A stretch of 64,000 nucleotides of DNA, taken from contig NC_071669.1 of assembly GCF_028554725.1 (NCBI RefSeq), positions 52,445,001 to 52,509,000 on the forward strand, written 5' to 3'. A model generated the notes under the pieces. The model did no database searches and was not told the origin of the DNA. It worked only from the letters and a program-made list of their open reading frames with translations. The stretch is from Zeugodacus cucurbitae (Eukaryota > Arthropoda > Insecta > Diptera > Tephritidae). The translations under genes were made by a program, and so were the position numbers. Every line of letters starts with the position of its first letter. Within the stretch, counting starts at the first letter, position 1. This document shows, in pieces, positions 19,981 through 32,396 of this stretch.

Positions 19981-22558
19981 GAAGTAAGTAATTCGAGAAG
20001 CTTTGTCTTCACATAGCAATATCAGTCGTTTTAAGTATTGGATATCTCCAGCTAAATGATGTAAGAATTAATACAACACGTTCCGTACTTCTGTGAATTT
20101 GTGATGACCGAAATATATAACGAACTGGAGGTATCTGCTACCTACATAGATCATGAGATTTGAATCCGTTAGTTTATTTTTGTGACAAAACAGTTACATA
20201 TATTGTTAGACCAACAGAGTGGTCTTCATAAGTTGTAGTCATGGTAGTGTTAATCCCAAAATTATATTCGAAAGCTATATGCCATATCATTTTATTTTAA
20301 ATAAAGCTGTTATATTGGTCATACCTTTAATTAACGGTGTCTTTTTTTTCAAATAAATGTTTTAAAACTCTAAAATAAGATCCGATATATAAACAAGCAT
20401 AATCCTTCAAATGTGTTTAATGCCATCGGAGAAAATTCCCAAAACTAAATATTGCAAGAAAAAGGTCGATGCTGCTAGTTATTTGTGCTGTTGAAAGAAA
20501 AACTTATTTAATACATGCCACACATTCACACTATATATAACTGATTCAACATACCTTCTCACACACATACATATGTAATAGTTTTATTCCACAAATTTCT
20601 ACATAAACGTGCATATACCATAACGGGATTTAACGAAACAACTGTACATTCGCTACTAAGAAGCTTATACGAACAATATACCAAAAACGCTTTAAGTGAA
20701 TTTCGTAACAAAATTTAAGCCAATTATTTCGCACACAAATGAATGGATATAAGAGTCGTAAAAGGAAAATTGCAAATGTGTGGCTGACGAAAGCTAATGG
20801 TTTGTCAAACACACACACTTACATATACAAATGCAGTGCGATGAATGATAAAATGATTACGGATCAGACAAAAGTAGAAAGATGCGAAGACAAATAAAGC
20901 GGACTTTACTTGAAAACTCCAAAGTCGAATGTCACAAAAAGCAAATGTGTTAATGGCAGCTGAGGGGATATAAAGGCATTAGAATTGAAACGCACACACA
21001 CCCCCACAAACACAATCCTATGAAGAAACAAGCCTTGAAAACAGTGCTTGACATAAGTATGTATGCACAAATGTCGCAGTGAGCCAGAGAAGTGACGAGG
21101 AGGAGGGGTGCTAAAGTGGGGGAAGTTGCACTGAAGACAATGTGCAAATCTGCCAGATAGACAGGGTGTGAAATAATGGCCACAACAGACGAGGATAATG
21201 GTGAGAGGGGAGTGCAAAGACAAGTTGGTCAATAACACACAGTGGTGCGGAAAAAATTTGGGCGAAAAAAATTTATAAACTAAATACAAATATATGTGAA
21301 AATATATATAAAAAGCGACGAGCAGAAATCACGAATAACCGTTGATTGGATGTTATGGAAAATTGCTGTACAATATGGCCAGTCAACATATCAAAAAATA
21401 AAAAATAAGAGAAATAAAAAGAAAAAAAGTGAAATAAAACGGAAATAATGTGAAACAATAATGGTTAGTAAGACCATAGTAACGATAAAAAGGATAAGCG
21501 AAATTGAGTTGGAACGATTGAAAAGGCAGAAGCTGATAGCAAACTTAATGGCAGAGGTTTTTCGCACTGTGACTATGCACAATTGGTAATGTAATCATTA
21601 CATGTACCGAGATCAAAGCTGTGTGTTGTTAACTGCACTCAGTGACGACGGAAACAATAACAACACAAAAGCACTTCGGAAAATCACTCGAAGAAGCCAC
21701 ACAAATAACTAGTACGCAACTAGTACAATTTCTACAAAATTTTACCAGTTCGCCTAAAGGTAGGCAATGGTCTAGGTCTAGGTAGGAAGGTGAAAAATGG
21801 TCTAAAAGAATTGCTTTTTTGTTAAAACTTATTTTAAGAAGTATTGATAGAAGTTTATTAAAATCATTTATCCAAAAAAACAAAAGTAGTAATTAAATAA
21901 AGCATAACTAGATTTTTTCGAAAACACTACATGACCAAATCGAATTTTTTTCTAGATAATGCACGAAACCAATTTTTTTTTTTTGGAAAATTTAGCCATA
22001 AGTTTACAGGAAACCTATATTCTAACATGTAAGTTAACAAAAACTGAAAATAAGTGCAAAGTCGAGGTTTTGTACTTATTCTTATGGTGCAGTCAGGCTC
22101 ATATGAAAAATGACATAAGGGGTCAAAGTTGAATCTTAAAAAAAAAATCCAAAAAAATACTAGATAGACTTATTTTAAATCGTATTTTCCCAATTTTGCA
22201 TATTTTTTTATTTTCTATAATATTATTTGGTAGTTTGTTCTGAAAAAGTATATCAGATATTGATAGAAATTTTCACTTGTGGATCCTATCCGAGAAAAGT
22301 TCGTATTTCAAAGCCTTATTAAAAAAATAAGGCCGAAATATTGCAAGGAATACAAATTTGAAACGAAAACACTTAAAAATTTTAAAAAATTTTTAATGAA
22401 AATAAACGCACTCAAAACCAAGTAGCAAGACCTAAGCATTTCCCTGCTGGGTTTATAGACCCATCGTAGTATGAATGTAACAACATTTATCTACAAATGT
22501 ATGTGTTAAATGAAATGAAATACTTTTGCTAGGCGTTAAACAGTTGGGTTGTGTTTGG
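19981..22558. other. non-coding interval
   Basis: No recognised gene. A short GCCTAAAGGTAGGCAA palindrome-like motif at about 21753 resembles the arms of the small inverted repeat at 40712-40791. Confidence 0.5.
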
Positions 22559-22873
22559 CCGATAGTCTGTCTGCCCCCATTCAATGGCAGCACTAGAACA
22601 TCAATAAAGCGCAATAAAATGGCTGAAAACTAAGCTAAAGCAACAACCCTAAGCAATAATAAAAGTATTCGTTTATGGATGGATTTGTCTAAGATAGATG
22701 ATGGCAGTGATGGCTTGTGAATATAAAACTCTTTTCAACTGTAACTAGACTGGAAATCAATGCAAATAAATTTTGTTTTGAATGTGTTTGTTGGAGCAAA
22801 AGACTGGAGATTTTTAAAGACATATTAAGAAGTAAAAATTGGCGTAATGCTTTAAGAATTGAAACTAGTCTCA
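22559..22873 (+). repeat. 315 bp direct duplication, copy 1
   Basis: Closely similar to 26693-26996 in the same orientation, from CGATAGTCTG to CTTTAAGAAT plus a few bases. Long identical runs include GTATTCGTTTATGGATGGAT and GATGATGGCAGTGATGGCTT. No inverted ends or target duplications were seen. It is either an unrecognised repeat family or a local duplication. Confidence 0.75.
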
Positions 22874-23632
22874 AAAAAATATAATAACATATTTGGACTT
22901 GAGCTTCGACAGAGAGAATGTTACACGACATTTTTACCAAGTTCGTTCCAAACTGTATGTTAAGTAGGGTTTTATGATTATGTTTTCGCACAATCTCCGG
23001 TTTTCAAACTATGGACAATGAGTCTCGGAAACTTTTTCGTTTGTATGATAGCTTGAAGTAAATTGAGATTTTTCAACCAGTGAGTGTGTTCCCCTTGATT
23101 AAATTAAGTTAGATTAGATTATGCAGATACACGTTCAAAAGTTAGTACTAAAATACCAATACTATTTTTGTGGAAACTTACTAGGTAGGTAAGCTCTGGT
23201 TTCAAGAGACAAGTACAGATCTTTTGTAAGTGAAGCCTGTAAATAAACGTAGAAGAAATTTGCTGCCACTTTATGTATGAGATTGAATAGCTCTTGATAA
23301 GACCCAGTGTCGAATAATCGGGGTTGTTCCCTTCAACATAATGTCTACTGGAATGAATTCGGTGAGAAGAACCTTGTAGTTGTGGCTTGGAGGAAGATCT
23401 TTTATACTTGGTTTAATAAATGTTGTTTCGCACATGAAGTACGGATCATCTCAAATGAAGAACCTTTATTTTCTTAACGAACTATAAGTGATATTTAATT
23501 TTTGTTAGAGTATTTATACCTTTCAAGTTTCTTAGAAAAAATTAAAGTGAAATATTGATTTTTCATAAAAGAGGAATGGAATCTAAACTACAGGAAGGTA
23601 TAATATATTAGCTTAGCAAATATCTCCCTTCC
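22874..23632. other. non-coding interval
   Basis: Nothing recognised. Confidence 0.5.
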
Positions 23633-24192
23633 GCTTTTTTGCTCTTTGTTCGATGCTTTATAAAAAGTGTTACAGTGATCGGATTTAGTTCAAATATGCG
23701 CCGTTTCGTTCGATAATCTGTTTCCATCTGGACGGCAACTTCATAATACCCCCCTCCTAGTAGCCTCCCTCCTTAATTGCGAAGAATTCTGACTGCCACT
23801 TTTCACAAGCCTCTTTTGAGTTCAACTTTACACCACCAAGGGCGTTCGCCATGTACAGGAACACTTGGCGCTATGTCCGGGCTATATGGTGGATGCGATA
23901 AAACCTCCCATCCGAAGTCCCGTAGCTTCTGACGAGTCACCAACGTGTGTGGTCTTGCGTTGTCCTGGTGGAGCACTACATCCTTCATAAGACCAATTCT
24001 GGACGCTTCTGGACGATCGCCTGCTCCAGTTCTTCGCAGTAGATGGTAGAATTAAGCGACTGGCCATGTGGAAACACACAGTAAAACCTTTCTGGCCGTC
24101 AATTTCGGCTTGGGCAGTGTTTGGGACGATTCACCGGCCTTCGACCACGACCGTTTTCGCTTGATATTGTCGTATGTGATCCATTTTTCGTA
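23633..24192 (-). pseudogene. DD34D mariner transposase remnant (copy 1)
   Basis: The minus strand carries KDVVLHQDNARPHT, then WEVLSHPPYSPDIAPS (within 23803-23988), the second and third catalytic blocks of mariner transposases. Frameshifts move the coding between frames upstream of 23988. The terminal non-coding sequence (TTTATAAAAAGTGTTACAGT) matches that of the 29 kb copy, so the two belong to one family. The TTAGGTTGG end is missing here. It is inactive. Confidence 0.8.
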
Positions 24193-25421
24193 TTGAATAA
24201 GAGATGTTTAAAATATTAGTATGTCTGGTCTATATTACTCAATATTAAACTCAGTGCAACGTCACTAGTTCGAAAGTTCGCTTCTTCGTGGGATTTCAAG
24301 GCTGGTATGATTTTCGATGTTGATGCTGGTTCAGTTACATTACTTAATATATGTATAGTATATGTAGGGAATTTACAAATAAGGTACTCTGCACTCACCA
24401 CGACCCAGAAACATATTCACAGACTATATACACATATCCACCACAGCAGCGACATTATTTGAAATCGGCGAATAATGCAAAACCTAAATGCTTAGATAGC
24501 AATCTCCATTGCATTTGTTATTGTTTCTATTAAACATTTTTTCCTCCGCCCCTAATCCAAGGCAAATGGGAATAAGCAAAATCATTGCAGCCATATTAAA
24601 TGGAAAGCTTAGAGCAAAAAAAAAAAACAAAACGGGAAAGGCGGTAAGTGCATTGTATGCTAATGTAACAACTGCATTGCCAACTGGCTTAGCTGCATGC
24701 AGACACATACATATATACAAACAGAGAGAGACACTCAAACATAGTTACACTTTTTACATATCTAGTTAAAGCTAAATCTAAAGCTCTCCAGCTTTGCTTG
24801 TGTGTCGACATCTGCATAAAATGCATTTTGGCTTATGCGATTGCCATGTTGTTCTTGTTGTTGTTGCATGTAGTACTTTGCAATGCTTGCAAATTAATTT
24901 ATAAATGTAAATTTTATTGTGTTTGCCATTTTTGCATGTAAACATTGCATTAAGATGAAATGTGCAATATAATATATACGAGCTATGCAATATCCGAGTG
25001 TATTAGTTGACAAGTTGAACGTTACAAACACACCACGCACACACATTGGTACTATTTGATGCATAGCTCTTGAGCTGTGGGAAAATTAGCAACTGTTCGA
25101 GACAATTTCAGTCTGTCTGCAATTCAATTTCATCTGCAAACGTTAAGATGTTGGGAGTATAGAGAGTGAAGAGAATTTGGGAGTTAAGAGAAAAGCTGTC
25201 GAACTAAGTTTGGTAGAGTGAGAGATATATTGTGCTCATTTTTACGTTTGTATGTTTAGCGAATGTCTGTAATTCTCAGCAGTTTTATACAATTTAATAA
25301 AATATCATTAAAGATGTCACATCAACTGTAAAGTCATATTAGAGTTAGTGAATTTGAAGTTTTAAGTTAACGAGTAAGATTTGAATAGATAAATTTATTA
25401 TTTTTTATATACATAAGAAAT
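24193..25421. other. non-coding interval
   Basis: Short frames only, with a poly-A tract near 24620; no gene supported. Confidence 0.5.
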
Positions 25422-25620
25422 GTGTACAAAAAAATAACGGGAAATTTAAAATTTCACGGGCTTGGCGATTCCAATTTACAAAAGATCTATTTTATTATGT
25501 TGATATACATAGCCCTGAATGGTTTATGAATTCATGGTCAAATGTAATACTATATCGATGCCCCAGCGTCCCTATTCGCCGGACGTGACTCCGTACGACT
25601 TTGTCCAATTTCAAAAAATG
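25422..25620 (+). pseudogene. internally deleted mariner remnant
   Basis: Starts with ACAAAAAAATAACGGGAA (about 25426), nearly the terminal repeat of the mariner at 62665-63224. It then carries PQRPYSPDVTPYDF in the plus frame (about 25559-25600), the block around the third catalytic aspartate. Most of the coding region between is absent. Confidence 0.55.
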
Positions 25621-25670
25621 AATTATTACATAAATAATTTTGTGCCTGGTTTTATGTGAAATTATAATTA

Positions 25671-25830
25671 CAGTGATCCTCGCTTAAAAATACTAGATCG
25701 AAATATTTGAAAAAAAAAAAATTGGTAAGTACCTCGAGGCACTTAAGCGGTATTCATTTAAGTTCCTTTCTTGCTTAAGTGTCCCAAAAGTCTTTCATGT
25801 AAAGAAGGGGCACTTAAGCGGGGATTACTG
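25671..25830. mobile_element. pogo-like miniature inverted-repeat element
   Basis: Begins CAGTGATCCTCGCTTAA and ends with the complement of CAGTAATCCCCGCTTAA, flanked by TA on both sides (25669-25670, 25831-25832). The 160 bp length, TA target and CAGT terminus resemble pogo/Tigger-type miniature elements. It has no coding capacity. Confidence 0.7.
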
Positions 25831-26692
25831 TATATCTTATCTTAGTATCCATAATACCTACTTGAAAGTCAACAAGATTCACAAAATTACGTATATTACT
25901 AATTATAGAATTTATGAAAATGAAATACATAATGCTTTGAGAACTATTCCCAATTTCATTTGCGATCACATTGTTAATTTGAAGATGAAATCAACGAGAG
26001 AAACACAAATCAATACAATAGTTCAGTAGTCTAGTGTACTACATTTTGAACACCAACAATTTGAACGAAAAACATTATTTCTGGTACAAGAGGATTCCGA
26101 TAAGGTCTGACCCGATTTCTTATATTTTTGCCAACAAATCGCATCCTCAAATTTTCTAAGGTATTTTATATATCGACCGATTTTGACCGGAACAATCGAG
26201 ATCCGAATATTGGGTATATGTAATCTAGGAAAATGTATATACTGATTATGGAATAGAATTTCACTTTCCAAACAGAATTTAATATGCATATAACTCAAAT
26301 AGGTTCTAAGATATAAAATTCCACAAAATGGTTAATACTATTCCGATAGTCCAAACTTTAACTAAGCCGAGCCATAAGTTAGGATATAGTTGAAGATATG
26401 ATTTAGAACTGAAGTAGCCCGGCTTTGTATGGAAAGAAACTTTAAGAATTTGGAATAAGATGAGTTAGAAATATTTCGACACATGCTGCTCGACTGTACA
26501 AACTTCGTCTTATTGACGTTGAGGTTAGAACATCATGGAACATAATATCGAAATCGAAATTAGTCGCCTCAACATTCTCGTCGATACAAGGGATATTTTG
26601 ATAGATACACTGTAATTGTTTTGGAATTATACAGAATCGATGTATCAGCTGTTCGAATGGGATCGGCGTATGATCAGCTGTGTGGATCATAT
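25831..26692. other. non-coding interval
   Basis: Nothing recognised. Confidence 0.5.
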
Positions 26693-26996
26693 CCGATAGT
26701 CTGCCTTCCCCCCATCCAATGGCACTGGAACATCAATAAAATGGCTGAAAACTAAGCTAAAGCAACGACCACAAACAATAATAAATGTATTCGTTTATGG
26801 ATGGATTTGTCTAAGATAGATGATGGCAGTGATGGCTTGTGAATATAAAACTCTTTGCAACTGTCACGAGACTGGAAATCAATGCAAATAAATTTTGCTT
26901 TGAATGTGTTTGTTGGAGCAAAAGATTGGAAATTTTTAAAGATATTTTTAGACATAGAAATTGGTGAACAGCTTTAAGAATGGAAACCTATCTCGG
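26693..26996 (+). repeat. 315 bp direct duplication, copy 2
   Basis: Second copy of 22559-22873, about 4.1 kb downstream in the same orientation. Scattered substitutions and a short deletion near the start (GCAATAAAATGG region) separate the two, so the duplication is not recent. Confidence 0.75.
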
Positions 26997-29121
26997 AAAT
27001 GTATTATACAATATTTTAGAAACATAACCTAACCTTACTTAAAATATTCGTTTGATATTCACTAATATTAATGATTCTATGAATTTACAAACTTTTTCAT
27101 TGAAAGAGGATATTAAATTATTAGATAATCCAGAGTCTTTTAATTAAATCATGCTGTCAAGATTTGGATCAACCACTCTATACGTATTTATTAAAAAACT
27201 CCACAAAACCATTGCTGGCTTGATATTCAAACGTACAAATATGTATGAAAATCCCTCTGAGCACAAGAAAATTTCCCATGCGAACTTAATCGCTTGTATC
27301 ATAAATGAAATAACTGCTTGATGTGTGTACTCAGATTACACACGAAAAATCCGTAACTTTTTCGCTCTAACCTCGATATCGAATTATGGTGCATGCCAGG
27401 TACTTTATGTATTAACCAACCGATTTGCAAGTTGATATCGAAAGTCACCAACTAACTAACTAACTGGTTTATGGACACAGATGAACGAACGGTACCTGCT
27501 GCGATTGCCCAACCAGCATCTGACCTGTGGCAACAACGTACGGAATGCAATCTCGTTAGGCGGCATGCATGCATGAAGTGGTAAAAAAGACAAACTGTAA
27601 AAAACCGACTGGCCACAAATTCGCGAAATCAAGTTTTGTTGCGCTGCAAAGCTGTCGAACACGTTGCCGCCGCCGTCAATGTTGTCGCTCCAACGCGCTG
27701 TCAGCTGGAGTACGCGTTTGGGGCACTAAGCGCGCTATCGATTGGTTGCATCAATACTGGATGCATAGCCGACGCTGCTGGGGGCAAGTTGTAATTTTGT
27801 ATTTTTTGAGATTTTTTCTGTTATTTGTACAGTGCTACCCACGATGTTGCAGTGCTCACGTCACCAAAGCTTTTGCGCCGCTAGCATTTCACAATTTCTC
27901 TTTTCTGTTGATATTGGCTCTCGGTAAAAAGCACCAGCGTTTTTCCATTAATTTTATACTGTCAAATTGTCGAAAAAGCAAAGAAATTCGCTTACATATT
28001 TTAGGCGAATGTATTAGTAGTGATTGCACCTGCATAGTCGGGATGTTGGAACAAAAGAGAGATCTAGAGACAGACACGTACTCGCACAATGACGGCAAAA
28101 GCAGTTGTCTAGTGTCAAATGTCAAATGTCAAATGCCGCCAGCAGCTGACAGTTAGTTGTTTTTGTAATTCTTCTTCGCGCTTTCGATAACTGTTTACTG
28201 TCTACGTTGTTACTGTCGACGTGATTTTTACAGTTACAGATAGTCAAGCAGTCGCGAAACGTGTGTGACCTTATATGTATAGACTGAGTTGATTAAGCTG
28301 ACAAGCCAATGTCTTGAACTGAGTGAGCCGCCAGCTATCGGTGATCATAGTTTGAGAGATTGTAACGGTTTTATGTGTTTTCGAAGGATTGTTGAGGAAA
28401 TGAGAATCTCAAGAAATGCTGATATTATGCTGCTCATCTGATAACCATACTCCCCACAGCAAATGAAATAAGCTAGGTCTAAATGGATTTATCTCACCTA
28501 ATCAAATCAGTTTGGAAGATCAAAAGGTCAAATTGACTTAAAATTTATTCTTCTCTTCCTTCAAAGAAGGAAAAATAAAACTAAATTCACGAAAACTATA
28601 TTATCTCCCAAAAATTAAGTAAAATATCATTAAAGTAACGAATTTTCGTTTTTTGTATGCAACGGTCTTTGGTCCTTTTCTACGTGAGAAAATTGCATTG
28701 AAATCATTTGAAATGCGCCGTAAATGTTCACAGCGATTGTCACGCTTTCTAAGCGCAGATAAAACTGCAGATATGACCGTCATTACCTGACACTTATTGC
28801 AACTTACATGCACGTGACCAATTGTCGATAGATTAGTGAGTTTCCAGCTTCACTTTTGTTATACTACATATATACTTATATATATATATATACATATGAT
28901 GATGGCAGAAAGTTACTTACCTGCAAGAAAAGAGAAAAAAATAAAATATTGGATTAGTTTGAGAGATATTTGATACTAAAGGTTATATATGTATATATAA
29001 GATTTGTTGAAATTCTGAGTTAATTTATAGATATAGTAATCAAAGAAGTAAGTATGACCTATGATTCAGAAAATATTTTAGCAAATGTTGTTAAAATAAC
29101 ATACAATTGGTCCCATATATT
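26997..29121. other. non-coding interval with a GC-richer island
   Basis: 27450-28350 is GC-richer and transposon-free, with GCCGCCGCCG runs, a triple GTCAAAT repeat (28115-28135) and a 195-codon plus frame (27569-28156) of unconvincing composition. It might be host regulatory or leader sequence. No conserved domain was recognised. Confidence 0.45.
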
Positions 29122-29931
29122 AGGTTGGCTTTTTGCTCTTTATTCGACGCTTTATAAAAAGTGTTACAGTGAGCGGATTTAGTTCAAATATCCGCCGTTT
29201 CGTACGATAATCTGTTTCCATCTAGACGGCAACTTTATAATACCCCTCGTAGAAGCTCGCCTCTTTATTTGCGAAAGATTCGGACAGCCACTTTTCACAA
29301 GCCTCTTTTGAGTTCAACTTTACACCACCATGGGCGTTCGCCATGGACACGAACAGGTGGAAATCACTTGGCGCTAAGTCCGGGCTATATGGTGGATGCG
29401 ATAAAACCTTCCATCCGAGCTCAAGCAGCTTCTGACGAGTCATCAATGAAGTGTGTGATCTGACGTTGTCCTGGTGGAACACTACACCCTTCATGTTGGT
29501 CAATTTTGGACGCTTCTGGTCGATCGCCTGCTTCGAGCGGTCCAATTGTTCGGAGTAGGTGGTAGAATTAAGCGTCTGGATATATGGGATCAGCTCATAG
29601 TGGATGATTCCCTTCCAATCCCACCAAACACACAGCAAAACCTTCCTGACCGTCAACCCTGGCTTGGCCACTGTTTGGGACCGACCGTTTTCGCTTGATA
29701 TTGTCGTAAGTGATCCATTTTTCGTCGCCAGTCACCATCCGCTTAAAAAATGGGTCGAAATCGTTCCGTTTCAGCTGTATATCTCAGCCGTTGATTCGGT
29801 ACAGAAGGGTTTTTTGCGTTTAAAATGGTTTGGTGACTAACTCCCATCTTCTGGGCGATGTCGCGAGATGCCACATGCCGGTCTAACTCGACGCAGTTCG
29901 CAGTGATAGTGTACCATCCCCCAAAACATTA
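29122..29931 (-). pseudogene. DD34D mariner, nearly full-length but broken (copy 2)
   Basis: The outer end is TTAGGTTGGCTTTTTGCTC at 29122, a mariner-type terminal repeat next to TA. The minus frame 29671-29222 has VWWDWKGIIHYE, then FHQDN and HPPYSPDLAPSDFHLF. The spacing between the two catalytic aspartates is exactly 34 residues, so this is DD34D. Further upstream (29925-29690, minus) are a helix-turn-helix-like stretch (RDIAQKMGVSHQTIL) and a GDEKWI-like first catalytic block, out of frame. The N-terminal end is missing where the RTE fragment abuts. Confidence 0.8.
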
Positions 29932-30995
29932 TTAATCTCACGGAACTTGCTCTAGCGGACTACATGTTTACACGTCTACAACTGATAAACGCAATATCCA
30001 AACTAATCATGAATTGGGAAGGACCTCTCCGAGCCGTTCGATACCAAACGAGGTTTCAGACAAGGTGACTCACTATCGTGCGACTTCTTTAACCTGATGC
30101 TGGAAAAAATTATAAGAGCTGCAGAGCTAAACCGAGAAGGTACAATCTTCTACAAGAGTGTACAGCTCCTGGCGTACGCCGATGATATTGATATCATCGG
30201 AAGCAACAACCGCGCCGTTTGTTCTGCTTTTTCCCGCATGGATAAGGAGGCGAAGCGAATGGGTCTGGAGGTGAATGAGGACAAGACGAAATATCTCCTG
30301 TCATCAAGCAAACAGTCGGCGCATTCGCGTCTTGGCTCCCACGTCACTGTTGACAGTTATAACTTCGAGGTCGTAGATAATTTCGTATACCTGGGAACCA
30401 GCATCAACAACACGAACAATGTCAGCCTCGAAATCCAGCGCAGAATAACTCTTGCCAACAGGTGCTACTATGGACTGAGTAGGCAATTGAACAGTAAAGT
30501 CCTCTCTCGACGAACCAAAATCAAGCTCTACAAGTCGCTTATCATTCCCGTCCTGCTTTACGGTGCAGAAGCTTGGACGATGTCAACATCAGATGAGACG
30601 ACACTAGGAGTTTTCGAGAGGAAAATTTTGCGCAAGATTTATGGTCCTAAGAACATTGGCAACGGCGAATACCGCAGGCGATGGAACGATGAGCTGTACG
30701 AGATATACGACGACATTGACATAGTTCAGCGAATAAAAAGACAGCGGCTACGCTGGCTAGGTCATGTTGTCCGAATGGACGAAAACACTCCAGCCCTGAA
30801 AGTGTTCGATGCAGTACCCGCCGGAGGAAGCCGAGGAAGGGGAAGGCCTCCACTCCGTTGGAGGGACCAGGTGGAGAGCGACCTGGTTACACTTGGGATC
30901 TCCAACTGGCGCCGAACTGCGAAGGAGAGAGAGAGATGGCGCACTATCGTCGATTCGGCTATAACCGGCTAAACGGTTGCAACGCCAATCACATA
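29932..30995 (+). mobile_element. RTE-clade retrotransposon, 5'-truncated (copy 3)
   Basis: The longest plus-strand RTE copy here. It abuts the truncated mariner on its left and ends about 30995 after AACGGTTGCAACGCC and a short CATA-type tail. Its untranslated tail and coding details match the 18.4 kb copy, marking a subfamily distinct from the 13 kb and 36 kb copies. Confidence 0.7.
30031..30972 (+). pseudogene. RTE reverse transcriptase C-terminal half, open for 313 codons
   Basis: Open from EPFDTKRGFRQGDSLSCDFF (30031) through ATG 30097 to the stop at 30972. It holds the RT palm with catalytic YADD at 30175-30186 and the GFRQGDSLS block, then the thumb/C-terminal region typical of RTE/BovB elements (VYLGTSI, PVLLYGAEAW, LRWLGHVVRM, GRGRPPLRW, DSAITG-stop). 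Upstream of 30031 the frame is closed and the N-terminal endonuclease and RT fingers are absent, so it is a dead fragment. The lack of stops across 313 codons indicates a fairly young insertion. Confidence 0.82.
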
Positions 30996-32289
30996 CATAC
31001 ATGTATGAGAGCTTGGGTAAATAGTGACTAAAATTTATAAATTTTTAGCATCAGGGCAGAATATGTTGATGAATACTCTCTGATTTTCATTAATAAATCT
31101 AAGAGATTAACCAAAAATATTTATATATAGTCAGTCACAAACACTAAGGTCCTCAGATTCGGTATCTGTGGACTTCAAAACCGATTTCGACCTGTTTTAG
31201 ATAAGAGTTAGGAGAGGGTGGGTACCCAGGCCTTTAATTACAGTTTTTAGTTAGATACATTTCGATATTTTTATTGGTGCTTGATAATTATAAAGAATTT
31301 GATGGCATTTAAAAGTGGTCATATGAGAAGGAGCCACGTAGTCCTATATTGTTAAGCCTCTATACAAAGTTTATTTGATGCCTTGCTGTTTAAAGGAGTT
31401 TTGAGGGACACATTGTAACAAAGTGCAATACTTATCACCTAAATGTGTCTTCAGTATTATCAGAGTCTTCAACATTTTGTTTTTGATTTAGAAATCTTCA
31501 AACCCAAACCCCACGGTGTGGTTTAAAGTAAAAAAGGGCAATATTAAATTTACAATTAAAATCAACGCTCAATTGATCAATTACTCATGAAATTAATTTA
31601 CTAATTGATTGAGAAATTTCTAATAATAATCTAATAATATGCATGAAATAAGAAGTAAAGAAATAATCAGTCTTTTAATACAAAAATCAATTTATCTGCA
31701 GACAATAAAGAATTTTTTATATTAATTTTTAATTCCAAAACTATCACTAAATCAATCGCTCAACGGATGTACAACAATTTCCGTTCATTTATTAACAAAT
31801 TGTTGAGCCATCAACGCTTCTGTCAAAGCAGTGCAATTGTTATAATTACTCATACGCAGTGGCAGTCAACGAGTGAGTGAGAAATGCCAACGGGTGCATG
31901 CAACAAAGAATTATTGAGTAAACATACATATGCGATGTTATGTGAATATATAAAGCTTTAAATTTCTACACTCTGCAGTATAGTTGTTGCTTCGGCGCTC
32001 ACCCTCTGACCTAACTGCGCAGTTGGTCAATCACGGTGCTCACTTATTTGTATAGTGAGTAAACAGGTGGGAGGAACTATTATATGTTAAATGTGTTTGT
32101 ATATAAACGTGTCATCAGCAGTTTGTCCAAAACAAACAAATTTCCAATGTCTGGCAATCCATTAATTAATGATTGATGAAGTGATTTATGAATAAGCGTC
32201 AGCAGTGCAATGGAAGGTGAGATAGTGCACGAAAGATGTATAGAGAAAATATGAATGCAGTGAAGTGATGAGCTTTATATATATATATA
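30996..32289. other. non-coding interval
   Basis: AT-rich, nothing recognised. Confidence 0.5.
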
Positions 32290-32396
32290 CAGTTAAACTT
32301 CCATAACTCGAACTCCTGAATTGGCAATAGTATTTAAATTTCATACAAATTACATTTTGGAGGAGTATGTTTATTCGAGTTAGGGAAGTTCAACTG
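32290..32396. mobile_element. 107 bp pogo-like miniature element
   Basis: CAGTTAAACTTCCATAACTC at the left and, on the opposite strand at the right, CAGTTGAACTTCCCTAACTC. It is flanked by TA on both sides. Related ends are seen at 59281-59309 and 60266-60285, so this is a small family. Confidence 0.75.

Noticed and set aside
27569..28156. 195-codon plus frame, the longest outside transposons
   Set aside because: Cys/Arg-rich then hydrophobic stretches change abruptly, no domain is recognisable, and the GC-rich island alone makes a long chance frame plausible. Needs transcript or conservation data.
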